Below, piece after piece: positions 1-6,036 of a stretch of DNA of 16,357 bases. A program made the translations under genes and the position numbers. The DNA is from JBFXDW01 sp050180745 (GTDB lineage Bacteria; Pseudomonadota; Alphaproteobacteria; UBA9219): NCBI GenBank assembly GCA_050180745.1, contig JBFXDW010000040.1:1-16357 (forward strand), written 5' to 3'. Numbering within the stretch: position 1 is the stretch's first letter; every line of letters starts with the position of its first letter. The notes below the pieces were generated by a model, which ran no database searches, was not told the DNA's origin, and saw only the letters and a program-made list of their open reading frames with translations.

Positions 1-1
1 T

Positions 2-748
2 GATCCAGCCAGTCACGATTATGTTGGACAAAAAAATAAAATTTGCCAAGAAATAGGCTTTCGCTCTTATGCTCATAATCTTCCTGCGGCGACGAGCGAA
101 GAAGATATTTTAGCGTTGATTTATGATCTTAATAACAACCCGCAGGTCAATGGAATTCTGGTTCAGCTTCCGTTGCCCTCTCATATCAGTGAGCACAATG
201 TTATCAATGCCATTGATCCATTAAAAGATGTGGATGGGTTTCATCCTGTCAATGTCGGGCGTGCTTCTGTTGGGTTGATGAGCTTACGTCCCTGCACGCC
301 TTCGGGCTGCATGATTCTTCTGCAGAGCGTTTGTGCAGACCTAAGCGGCAAGAAAGCGCTTGTCGTTGGGCGCTCGAACATCGTTGGAAAGCCTATGGCA
401 TCCATGCTTTTAGAGGCGAATTGTACGGTTACCGTAGCGCATTCGCGGACCCGAGATTTAGCCGAGGAATGCCGTCATGCAGATGTTCTGATCGCGGCGA
501 TTGGCAGGCCTGCTTTTATCAAAGGCGATTGGGTAAAAGAGGGAGCCATTATCATTGATGTGGGTGTGAACCGTATTGATGTGCCCCAAACAGGAAAAAC
601 AAAACTTGTTGGAGACGTTGAGTTTGATGTTGCTGTTACGCGTGCCAGCGCCATTACGCCTGTTCCAGGGGGCGTGGGGCCTATGACGATTGCCTGCCTG
701 ATGCAAAATACGCTCAAAGCGACGATGATGCAGAATGGATGGAGCTAG
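2..748 (+). CDS. folD: FolD, methylenetetrahydrofolate dehydrogenase/cyclohydrolase (5' end missing)
   Basis: This bifunctional cytosolic enzyme oxidises 5,10-methylene-THF to methenyl-THF with NADP and hydrolyses it to 10-formyl-THF for purine and fMet-tRNA synthesis. The reading frame is open from base 2, so the N-terminus (about 40 residues, including the usual catalytic Tyr/Lys region) lies outside the window. Visible family motifs, in order, are DPAS near the start, VQLPLP, DVDGFHPVNVGR, PCTPSG, the Rossmann segment GRSNIVGKP, VTVAHSRT, ADVLIAAIGRP, IIDVGVN, GDVEF and the C-terminal signature TPVPGGVGPMTIACL. The stop at 746-748 is 3 bp before the glycosyltransferase start, so the two are probably co-transcribed. 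The identification is secure; only the true start is unknown. Confidence 0.97.
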   Translation, partial: DPASHDYVGQKNKICQEIGFRSYAHNLPAATSEEDILALIYDLNNNPQVNGILVQLPLPSHISEHNVINAIDPLKDVDGFHPVNVGRASVGLMSLRPCTPSGCMILLQSVCADLSGKKALVVGRSNIVGKPMASMLLEANCTVTVAHSRTRDLAEECRHADVLIAAIGRPAFIKGDWVKEGAIIIDVGVNRIDVPQTGKTKLVGDVEFDVAVTRASAITPVPGGVGPMTIACLMQNTLKATMMQNGWS

Positions 749-751
749 GGA

Positions 752-1531
752 ATGCTAAGCGCTCTTGTTGTTGCTCACAATGAAGCCGAAAATCTTCCTG
801 CTTGTTTGGAATGCTTATCTTTCGTCGATGAGATTGTTGTCGTTCTGGATCGCTGTACGGATCATTCCAGAGCTATCGCGGAAGAGTTTCATGCAAAATG
901 TGTTGAGGGCGCGTGGGAGCTCGAAGGCCCTCGGCGGAATGCTGGACAAGAGGCATGTAAAGGTCCTTGGATTTTTGAGGTGGACGCGGATGAGCGTGTT
1001 CCATCGGCTCTTGCTGCCGAGATTAAAAAAACTCTTCAAGCGCGGGATGAGGCAGGGCAGGGCGCTGATTGGTGGCGGATTCCTTTTGATAATTATGTTG
1101 GGAAGAGACTCGTGCGCTATGGTTGGGGGGCGCAGTTCGGCGTTGGTGCCAAGGCAATTTTGTACCGTAAAGGGATCAAAAAGTGGGGAAATCAACGCGT
1201 TCATCCTAAAGTGAAGATGGATGGTGTTGCAGGAGGGGCGTTGACGACCCGCATGGATCATCTCGTCGATAAGAATGTTGCGGACATGATGCAAAGGCTG
1301 GATCGTTATACGACAGCTCATGCGCTTGATATGATCGACGAAGGCGATCAATCTACCTATGGTAAGAACATTGCACGCATTTTTGGACGTTTTTATAAAT
1401 GTTTTATTTTGCGCAAGGGCTACCGTGAGGGTTATTTAGGGCTGACGATTGCTGCTTTTGCCGGTCTTTATCCGTTCCTGTCCTATGTAAAGATGCAGGA
1501 AATTAATTCTAAAACCATTGAAAGTATTTAA
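752..1531 (+). CDS. Family 2 glycosyltransferase, LPS-core (WaaE/KdtX) type
   Basis: This is a 259-aa cytoplasmic or membrane-associated GT2 enzyme with a GT-A fold. It opens directly with the nucleotide-binding strand MLSALVVAHNEAENLP. It has D33 in VVVLDRCTDHS and a DXD-type metal site at about residues 78-80 (EVDADE), followed by a C-terminal segment with an amphipathic or hydrophobic stretch near residue 235 (LTIAAFAGLYPFLSYV). Length and layout resemble WaaE/KdtX-like enzymes that add a sugar to the lipopolysaccharide inner core; that assignment is family knowledge, and the actual donor and acceptor cannot be read. The start ATG is preceded by GGAG, which overlaps the folD stop, giving a 3-bp gap and suggesting an operon. 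No terminator is visible before the next gene. Confidence 0.85.
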   Translation: MLSALVVAHNEAENLPACLECLSFVDEIVVVLDRCTDHSRAIAEEFHAKCVEGAWELEGPRRNAGQEACKGPWIFEVDADERVPSALAAEIKKTLQARDEAGQGADWWRIPFDNYVGKRLVRYGWGAQFGVGAKAILYRKGIKKWGNQRVHPKVKMDGVAGGALTTRMDHLVDKNVADMMQRLDRYTTAHALDMIDEGDQSTYGKNIARIFGRFYKCFILRKGYREGYLGLTIAAFAGLYPFLSYVKMQEINSKTIESI

Positions 1532-1584
1532 GTCTCGCCTACTTTTTGTGTAGAATGCCGTTTCTGTATCGAAAGGGTCTTTCT

Positions 1585-2259
1585 GTGCGAATAAAAAAAG
1601 TGGTTAATAGATTTATCCTAGCTGGCTTGTTGCTTTGTTGTGTAGCAGCGTGCAGCCGTGTGGCATGGAAAAATTCTAATGGCCATACATCGTTCATAGG
1701 AAACAAGCTGTCTGAAGGATTAAGCGCAGAGTTTGTCGTTGATACTTTGGGAGCGCCTAAGCAATATGTTCTCTCACCTGTGGTAAAAGATTCCGTCGAG
1801 CGAGATAAGAATGGCTGGACAGCTCAAGATAAAAAAGGGCGGGTTTTAGAATATTGGCTGGATCAAGATGGTTCATCACACCTGTCTGTTGATTTGGGGC
1901 AGGGGCATAAGTTGTCCTATGAAGAAAATCGAACGAGCGCTCCTTCCTGTGGAATTTTGACTCTTTCTCATGAACCAGAAAGCGTTTTGGTGGGAGAATC
2001 TAAGTGCGATGTTCCTGTAGCTTATAAAGTCAATCTTGCGAAGGGTTCGATGAGTGAAGAGGTCGTGCAATTGGGGACTGGATTGGGGGCGTCGTTTTTT
2101 AAGGGGACGAAATATCTATCGCAGGCAGATATCAAAGCAATTATGACATCTGTTCGTCATGCGATGACTTATATAGAGAAGCATAAGGTGAGTTGGCACT
2201 GTAAGAGGCCTAATCCAGAATTACAGAAAAAGAATTATCCAGAACTAAGGAAATCATAA
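1585..2259 (+). CDS. Putative lipoprotein of unknown function
   Basis: I do not recognise a family. The frame is open from a TTG at 1546, but I favour the GTG at 1585: it has GAAAGGG at 1571-1577 seven bases upstream and gives a textbook lipoprotein signal (positively charged VRIKKVVNR, hydrophobic LLLCCVAAC, lipobox Cys about residue 23). The mature part is about 200 residues, soluble and polar. It contains a few cysteines (SCG, SKCDV, WHCKRP) that could form periplasmic disulfides, and a weak SmpA/BamE-like start (VVDTLGAPKQYVL) that I would not rely on. The next gene begins 2 bp after the stop and also encodes an exported protein, so the two probably form one unit. It could be an outer-membrane-attached assembly or stress factor, but nothing proves that. 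Confidence 0.7.
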   Translation: MRIKKVVNRFILAGLLLCCVAACSRVAWKNSNGHTSFIGNKLSEGLSAEFVVDTLGAPKQYVLSPVVKDSVERDKNGWTAQDKKGRVLEYWLDQDGSSHLSVDLGQGHKLSYEENRTSAPSCGILTLSHEPESVLVGESKCDVPVAYKVNLAKGSMSEEVVQLGTGLGASFFKGTKYLSQADIKAIMTSVRHAMTYIEKHKVSWHCKRPNPELQKKNYPELRKS

Positions 2260-2261
2260 AA

Positions 2262-2996
2262 ATGAAGATTAATAAAACGGTGGCTGCGCTTTGTGCAGCA
2301 GCGCTTTTGGTAACGGGAAGTGCTTTTGTTCATAAAGCCTTTGCGCAAGATACTGTGCCAGTCTCATCTGAAACGGCGTTACAGTCTGTGTCTGATAAAG
2401 AGGCGCGTGCTTTCAAAATTTTTGACAGTTTTCCTATTGTTCCCGTTGAGCCGAGTGACAAAACGGCGGAAGTCTATTGTGCAGAATCTAGGGACAGCAC
2501 AGGTTCGAGGTATTCTGCTCATTATGAAGGAAAAGACAAAGCCGGACACTCCTTTACCTGTAACTTTAAGATGGGCGCTTTTTGGGAGGTTACACAGGAA
2601 GCTTCTGAAAATTTGACGGTCTATATATTCGTTAATGAAACCAAGGAGACGGCTCAACTTTCTCTTTCAAGAAAAACAGCGGATGGGACGGATGTGTATG
2701 AATATAACTATCCATTTCTGTGCGAGAATGGTCTGTATTCTCTTGGGTCCATGAGAGAAATGAGCTTAGAGCGCTATACAAAAGAAGGGCATCTAAAATC
2801 GACCGGCACCCCTTTATTCGTGCCAGATGAAGACAGGATGCGTTCTTTGATAGGTTCATCTTTTGTGAACAAGGAAGAGGTTGCTGCTTTTCTTGAAACA
2901 CGTACCTTCGGCCCTCCAGAACAAGGGGAGAGGCCAGCCCAAGCTACGCCTGCGCCATGTCCTCGGTCCGGATCTGCTGCCGCAAAATATCAATAG
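2262..2996 (+). CDS. Exported protein of unknown function
   Basis: This 244-aa protein has a clear Sec signal peptide (MKINKTVAALCAAALLVTG, predicted cleavage after AFA near residue 28). The mature part has several cysteines (VYCAES, TCNF, PFLCENG) consistent with a periplasmic disulfide-bonded domain, and a low-complexity Pro/Ala C-terminus. No domain was recognised. The start is supported by AAGGAAA at 2247-2253, eight bases upstream. It follows the lipoprotein by 2 bp, so a two-gene exported cassette is likely. Its last 53 bp overlap the convergent 3' end of ccrM (2944-2996), and the Pro/Ala tail lies mostly in that overlap. The tail may therefore be a read-on extension after loss of an earlier stop. 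Confidence 0.75.
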   Translation: MKINKTVAALCAAALLVTGSAFVHKAFAQDTVPVSSETALQSVSDKEARAFKIFDSFPIVPVEPSDKTAEVYCAESRDSTGSRYSAHYEGKDKAGHSFTCNFKMGAFWEVTQEASENLTVYIFVNETKETAQLSLSRKTADGTDVYEYNYPFLCENGLYSLGSMREMSLERYTKEGHLKSTGTPLFVPDEDRMRSLIGSSFVNKEEVAAFLETRTFGPPEQGERPAQATPAPCPRSGSAAAKYQ

Positions 2997-4104
2997 GAAC
3001 CAGCTGCCGTTCGGTTGTTTCAAAGCACCAGAATGTCCACCCGTTACAAGCAGGCAGGCCCTGAACAGAGGCGCCGACTTTGTGAATTGATCCGCGAATT
3101 TCCTCGCCTGTACGGGTTATGCCGATCAGTGTGGCATCGGCTTTGACGCGCGCGCGATAACGTTGTTTTTCGTCAAATAATTTATCGCCAGCTTGTAAGA
3201 GGCCGCGCTCTATCACTGTGCCGAAAGGTATGCGCGGTTGGCTGCGTTTGGTTGGGGTAATCAGGAACTCGGCGCTTGGCGCGGCAGGAATCTCGGCCAG
3301 CCGTTGTGTGGCGTATTTGATGTAGGTTTCGTCTCTCTCGCAGCCGATGAAGTTTCTTCCCAGCTTTTTGGCTACGGCGCCTGTGGTGCCACTGCCGAAG
3401 AAGGGGTCTAGAATAACGTCTCCCGGTTTCGTCGAGGAATTAATCACGCGGTACAGAAGAGATTCTGGCTTTTGCGTGGGATGGACTTTGTGGCCATCTT
3501 CTGTCTTGCGCCGTTCTCTGCCCGAGCAAATAGGCAGGTTCCAGTCACTACGCATTTGCTTTTCATCATTCATATTCTTCATGGCTTCATAATTGAAGCA
3601 GGGGCGGGCTTCTGGAGATGTCGCCGCCCAGATCAATGTTTCATGTGCATTGGTGAATCTCGTGCCCTTAAAGTTGGGCATGGGATTTGATTTACACCAA
3701 ATAATATCGTTCAAAATCCAAAACCCAAGATCCTGTAAGATAGCGCCGACACGGAAAATGTTGTGATAGCTGCCAATGACCCACAAACTGCCATCGGGTT
3801 TGAGGATGCGCTTAGCTTCGATGAGCCAATCCTTGGTAAAATCATCATAGCTCTTAAAGCTGCTGAACTTATCCCAATCGTCATCAACGGCATCTACCAT
3901 CGAATGATCGGGGCGCAAAAGTTCACCGCCAAGCTGCAAATTATACGGAGGGTCTGCAAACACGGCATCTACGCAGGCATCAGGAAGGCTTCTCATCAGC
4001 TCGATCGAGTCGCCTTGGAGAATCTTATTGAGGGGCAGGGCAGAGCTGACTTGTGCCGTAGCTCTTTTCGTGCGCGTTTTCGATGGTGTTTTCATGTTTT
4101 TCAT
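2944..4104 (-). CDS. ccrM: CcrM, cell-cycle adenine-N6 DNA methyltransferase (GANTC)
   Basis: This 386-aa beta-class methyltransferase methylates adenine in GANTC and is a cell-cycle regulator in alphaproteobacteria. Motif IV DPPYNLQLGG is at 51-60 and precedes the SAM motif I region DPFFGSGTTG (about 233-242), the order that defines the beta class. HPTQKP is at 208-213. The C-terminal ~95 residues (GTVIERGLLQAGD to WTFWCFE) match the RAMA-type domain that CcrM uses for DNA recognition. The N-terminus has a basic ~25-residue extension before LNKILQGDS compared with Caulobacter CcrM. A second ATG lies three codons in. No Shine-Dalgarno precedes either ATG. Upstream are a CtrA box and two GANTC sites, suggesting control by CtrA and by its own methylation state. 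The rnhB neighbour is the usual alphaproteobacterial arrangement. Confidence 0.95.
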   Translation of the reverse strand: MKNMKTPSKTRTKRATAQVSSALPLNKILQGDSIELMRSLPDACVDAVFADPPYNLQLGGELLRPDHSMVDAVDDDWDKFSSFKSYDDFTKDWLIEAKRILKPDGSLWVIGSYHNIFRVGAILQDLGFWILNDIIWCKSNPMPNFKGTRFTNAHETLIWAATSPEARPCFNYEAMKNMNDEKQMRSDWNLPICSGRERRKTEDGHKVHPTQKPESLLYRVINSSTKPGDVILDPFFGSGTTGAVAKKLGRNFIGCERDETYIKYATQRLAEIPAAPSAEFLITPTKRSQPRIPFGTVIERGLLQAGDKLFDEKQRYRARVKADATLIGITRTGEEIRGSIHKVGASVQGLPACNGWTFWCFETTERQLVPIDILRQQIRTEDMAQA

Positions 4105-4131
4105 AGTCCGCTAGAAATAACGCGCCATTTC

Positions 4132-4146
4132 TTAAATGTCGGTTAA
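4132..4146 (-). promoter_or_regulatory. CtrA box in the ccrM promoter
   Basis: The minus strand reads TTAACCGACATTTAA, a perfect TTAA-N7-TTAA match to the CtrA consensus. It lies in the 71-bp gap between rnhB and ccrM, with its near edge 27 bp from the ccrM ATG. If the proximal TTAA overlaps the -35 element, as at Caulobacter CtrA-activated promoters, the -10 would fall near 4114-4119 (TATTTC). Transcription would then start within a few bases of the ATG. Confidence 0.8.
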
Positions 4147-4159
4147 TGCTTGAAATCGT

Positions 4160-4173
4160 GAGTCTTTTGAATC
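4160..4173. promoter_or_regulatory. Paired GANTC (CcrM) methylation sites upstream of ccrM
   Basis: GAGTC at 4160-4164 and GAATC at 4169-4173 are 9 bp apart, directly after the rnhB stop and 14 bp upstream of the CtrA box. Both are substrates of the enzyme encoded next door. In Caulobacter the ccrM promoter region also carries two GANTC sites whose methylation state affects expression; here they lie upstream of the CtrA box rather than in the leader. Confidence 0.7.
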
Positions 4174-4175
4174 GG

Positions 4176-4796
4176 TTACTTGCCAGCAATTTTAGCCACA
4201 GGAGCAAAAGAGCGGCGGTGCCATTTAGTAATGCCGAACTTCTCGATCCCTTCCATATGGATTTTGGTGCCATAGCCTGCGTTCTTTTCCCATCCATAGG
4301 CAGGGTGTGTCTTGGCCAGTTCAGCCATGAAACGGTCGCGCGTTACCTTGGCGATGATGGAGGCTGCCGCGATGGAAAGACTCTTATCATCACCCTTAAC
4401 GATGGGCGTTGCAGAGCAGGGCAGGTCTTTGGGAAGCTTGTTCCCATCAATGAGTGCATGCTCGGCGCTTTCGGCCAGAGCCGTAATCGCGCGATTCATG
4501 GAAAGCAAAGAGGCGTGCAGAATGTTGAGCTTATCTATTTCCTCAACGCTGCATTCGCCTATGGCATAGCAGCAATGTTTGATCAGGAGGGGGTAAAGAG
4601 CCTCCCGTTTCTTGGGGGTGAGCTTTTTACTGTCGGCGATGAGCCCCTCAATTTCAGGAGGTAACCCCTCGGGAGGTAGAATAACCGCTGCTGAAACCAC
4701 AGGGCCAGCCAATGGCCCCCGGCCGACTTCGTCAACGCCGCAGATAATGCGCCCCTCGCGGCGGCCATGTTCATTTTCAAAGCTATAATCAGGCAT
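4176..4796 (-). CDS. rnhB: Ribonuclease HII
   Basis: This 206-aa cytosolic enzyme nicks RNA in RNA-DNA hybrids and at single misincorporated ribonucleotides. The DEDD metal ligands are visible: D22 and E23 in GVDEVGRGPLAG, D117 in ALIDGN and D154 in AAASIIAKVTRD. The surrounding signatures (ADSKKL, SIAAASIIAKVTRDR, YGWEKNAGYGT, HRRSF) are typical, and the length is that of the family. The start codon overlaps the last codons of higA1 by 8 bp, and no strong ribosome-binding site is visible in front of it. rnhB is therefore probably translated by coupling to the antitoxin gene. ccrM follows after a 71-bp gap that has its own promoter signals. Confidence 0.96.
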   Translation of the reverse strand: MPDYSFENEHGRREGRIICGVDEVGRGPLAGPVVSAAVILPPEGLPPEIEGLIADSKKLTPKKREALYPLLIKHCCYAIGECSVEEIDKLNILHASLLSMNRAITALAESAEHALIDGNKLPKDLPCSATPIVKGDDKSLSIAAASIIAKVTRDRFMAELAKTHPAYGWEKNAGYGTKIHMEGIEKFGITKWHRRSFAPVAKIAGK

Positions 4797-5106
4797 GGTC
4801 GCTTTTATCTATGGGAAGGAGAGACGCTACGCTTTTCACATGAGCGAGCCTCTTTTTCTCTTTGGTTTGGGCAAGCGCAAGATTGTAGTGGCTTTGTAAA
4901 TTAAGCCAGAATTCTGGTGCATTGCCAAAGAAGGTTCCAAGGAAAAGGGCTGTTTCTGCTGTAATATCCCGTTTTCCATTTACGATTTCATTTAATCTTT
5001 GGCGAGGCAAGCCCATAGCAGCAGCGGCTGTGCTCACGGACAATCCATAGTCTTGAAGAAATTCTTCCTTCAAAATGATACCTGGGTGGTTGAGGTGTGT
5101 TTCCAT
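4789..5106 (-). CDS. higA: HigA-family antitoxin, XRE-type helix-turn-helix (module 1)
   Basis: This 105-aa protein of the HigA/VapI group binds and neutralises the HigB toxin and represses the operon. It opens with HPGIILKEEFLQDYGLS, the family hallmark, followed by an HTH at about residues 22-62 (AAAAMGLPRQRLNEIVNGKRDIT) and the closing WLNLQSHYNLALAQ. The start is preceded by AAGGAAA. It lies 31 bp downstream of higB1, in the toxin-first order usual for higBA, and its stop overlaps the rnhB start by 8 bp. The C-terminal tail (SLLPIDKSDHA) is where the overlap sits. Confidence 0.9.
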   Translation of the reverse strand: METHLNHPGIILKEEFLQDYGLSVSTAAAAMGLPRQRLNEIVNGKRDITAETALFLGTFFGNAPEFWLNLQSHYNLALAQTKEKKRLAHVKSVASLLPIDKSDHA

Positions 5107-5137
5107 TTTATTTCCTTATCTCTAGTGACGCAGACCA

Positions 5138-5419
5138 CTAGTGGTAATCTACTACTTGGACGTTATGTGCGTGTCCCTCGTGAAACTCAAAAATGATCCT
5201 GTATTGAACGTTAACCCGAAGACTCCAATACCCTGCCAAATTACCTGAGAGCTTTTCAATTTTGTTGCTAACAGGGGTTTTAAGATCCTCTGGTCGTGTT
5301 GCGGCATTGAGCATTTGGAGTTTCAGGATAATTCGTGCTTGCAATGTTGGGGGAAACCTTCTTGTTTTTCCTGTCTCCCAGAATTTGCCGGTTTCTTTAT
5401 CTTTGAAGCTCTTAATCAT
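5138..5419 (-). CDS. higB: HigB-family toxin, RelE/ParE fold mRNA interferase (module 1)
   Basis: This 93-aa protein is predicted to cleave mRNA on the ribosome when HigA is degraded. I chose the ATG at 5419 (MIKSF) because family members begin there; the frame is open further upstream, but that extension has no family similarity and runs through the operator. The family landmarks are KFWETGKTRRFPP, LKLQMLNAA, DLKTPVSNKIEKL, the strand SLRVNVQYRIIFEF and the terminal VVDYH. It is about 42% identical by my count (39 of 93 positions) to the toxin of module 2 in this window, so they are relatives but not a recent duplication. The purine stretch AAGGGA abuts the ATG, an unusually short spacing that may mean weak translation. 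Confidence 0.88.
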   Translation of the reverse strand: MIKSFKDKETGKFWETGKTRRFPPTLQARIILKLQMLNAATRPEDLKTPVSNKIEKLSGNLAGYWSLRVNVQYRIIFEFHEGHAHNVQVVDYH

Positions 5420-5431
5420 TCCCTTATTGTA

Positions 5432-5456
5432 ACTTGTCACGTGACGTGTGACAAGT
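5432..5456. promoter_or_regulatory. Inverted-repeat operator of higBA module 1
   Basis: Perfect 9-bp arms ACTTGTCAC (5432-5440) and GTGACAAGT (5448-5456) are separated by 7 bp, 12 bp upstream of the higB1 start. Position and symmetry fit an autoregulatory HigA operator. The region also faces rpmG on the other strand, so binding could influence it too. Confidence 0.7.
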
Positions 5457-5523
5457 ATTTTTTTTGCGCGCGCCCCATATCCCGTTTGTTCATTATGGAT
5501 ATTTGCAACAAAAACAAGAAAAC

Positions 5524-5529
5524 TTGACA
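5524..5529 (+). promoter_or_regulatory. Candidate -35 element for rpmG
   Basis: TTGACA is an exact sigma-70 -35 hexamer, 65 bp before the rpmG start. The -10 at optimal spacing is poor (GAGATT at 5547-5552); GAATAA at 5563 is a possible alternative with longer spacing. It is the only good -35 in the divergent higB1-rpmG region. Confidence 0.4.
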
Positions 5530-5594
5530 AAGGGGAGAGATTTGTGGAGATTCCGCTCTCCGGAATAAAGTTTATGGAAAAATAGGTACCTAAA

Positions 5595-5771
5595 ATGGCA
5601 AAAACAAAAAACGACATTAAATTACTTAGCACCGAAGGCACAGGCACGTTCTATGTGACGAAAAAGAATCCTAAGAACACCACGAAGCTTGAGTTGCGCA
5701 AGTATGATCCACGCCTGCGTCAGCATGTGATCTTCAAGGAAGCTAAGATCAAAGAAGGCAAGAAGAAATAG
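5595..5771 (+). CDS. rpmG: 50S ribosomal protein L33
   Basis: This is a 58-aa basic protein of the large ribosomal subunit near the E site. The translated frame contains GTFYVTKKNPKNTTKLELRK, followed closely by YDPRLRQHVIFKEAKIK, which is the L33 signature. It lacks the zinc-binding CXXC pairs, so it is the cysteine-free form normal in proteobacteria. The C-terminus is slightly longer than usual (EGKKK after KEAKIK). AGG at 5584-5586 serves as a weak ribosome-binding site. The gene stands alone, divergent from higBA module 1. A GANTC-rich heptamer array starts 8 bp after its stop; no classical terminator is visible. Confidence 0.96.
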   Translation: MAKTKNDIKLLSTEGTGTFYVTKKNPKNTTKLELRKYDPRLRQHVIFKEAKIKEGKKK

Positions 5772-5778
5772 TTCTTTA

Positions 5779-5806
5779 GGATTCGGGATTCAACATTCAG
5801 GATTCA
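5779..5806 (+). repeat. Heptamer array A, four units of GGATTCA
   Basis: The units are GGATTCG, GGATTCA, ACATTCA and GGATTCA, followed by a run of eight G (5807-5814). Three units contain GATTC, a CcrM site. Array B (6053-6080) is its inverted partner: 30 of 34 positions match across the arrays and their edges. Confidence 0.85.
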
Positions 5807-5867
5807 GGGGGGGGCGTTTTACTTGTCTCTCTTTACCGGTTACACAATTTCTGTCATCACGAACGGA

Positions 5868-5894
5868 ACGCATTCGCGCTTTGCGCGGGTGCGT
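5868..5894 (+). repeat. Hairpin in the rpmG-rquA gap
   Basis: A 12-bp stem with two G-U wobbles (5868-5879 with 5883-5894) closes a three-base TTT loop. Its context (GTCATCACGAACG before, GGCGATCCAG after) resembles dispersed intergenic palindromic repeats. No U-tract follows, so it is not a standard terminator. Apart from this hairpin and the two flanking heptamer arrays, I see nothing in the 265-bp gap. Confidence 0.6.
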
Positions 5895-6036
5895 GGAGTG
5901 TGGCGATCCAGACTGAGATATGTAATTGTTCTGGAATGTTGTAAGTAAAGAACTGGGGCACCATGTCGAGTTTCTTCTCTAACGCGAAGGTACTACGCTT
6001 CATGATGGCAGCCTTTTTAAAAATAGGGAGCAGAGC

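Noticed and set aside
3347..4146. Plus-strand ORFs opposite ccrM
   Set aside because: They are antisense shadows of the well-supported ccrM coding sequence with no family features.
5134..5145. Perfect palindrome ACCACTAGTGGT at the higB1 stop as a regulatory site
   Set aside because: It arises largely from the conserved terminal Tyr-His-stop codons, and module 2 has the same CTAGTGGT from its own DYH end.
5420..5647. 76-residue upstream extension of the higB1 frame
   Set aside because: It runs through the operator and antisense to rpmG, and HigB relatives begin at MIKSF.
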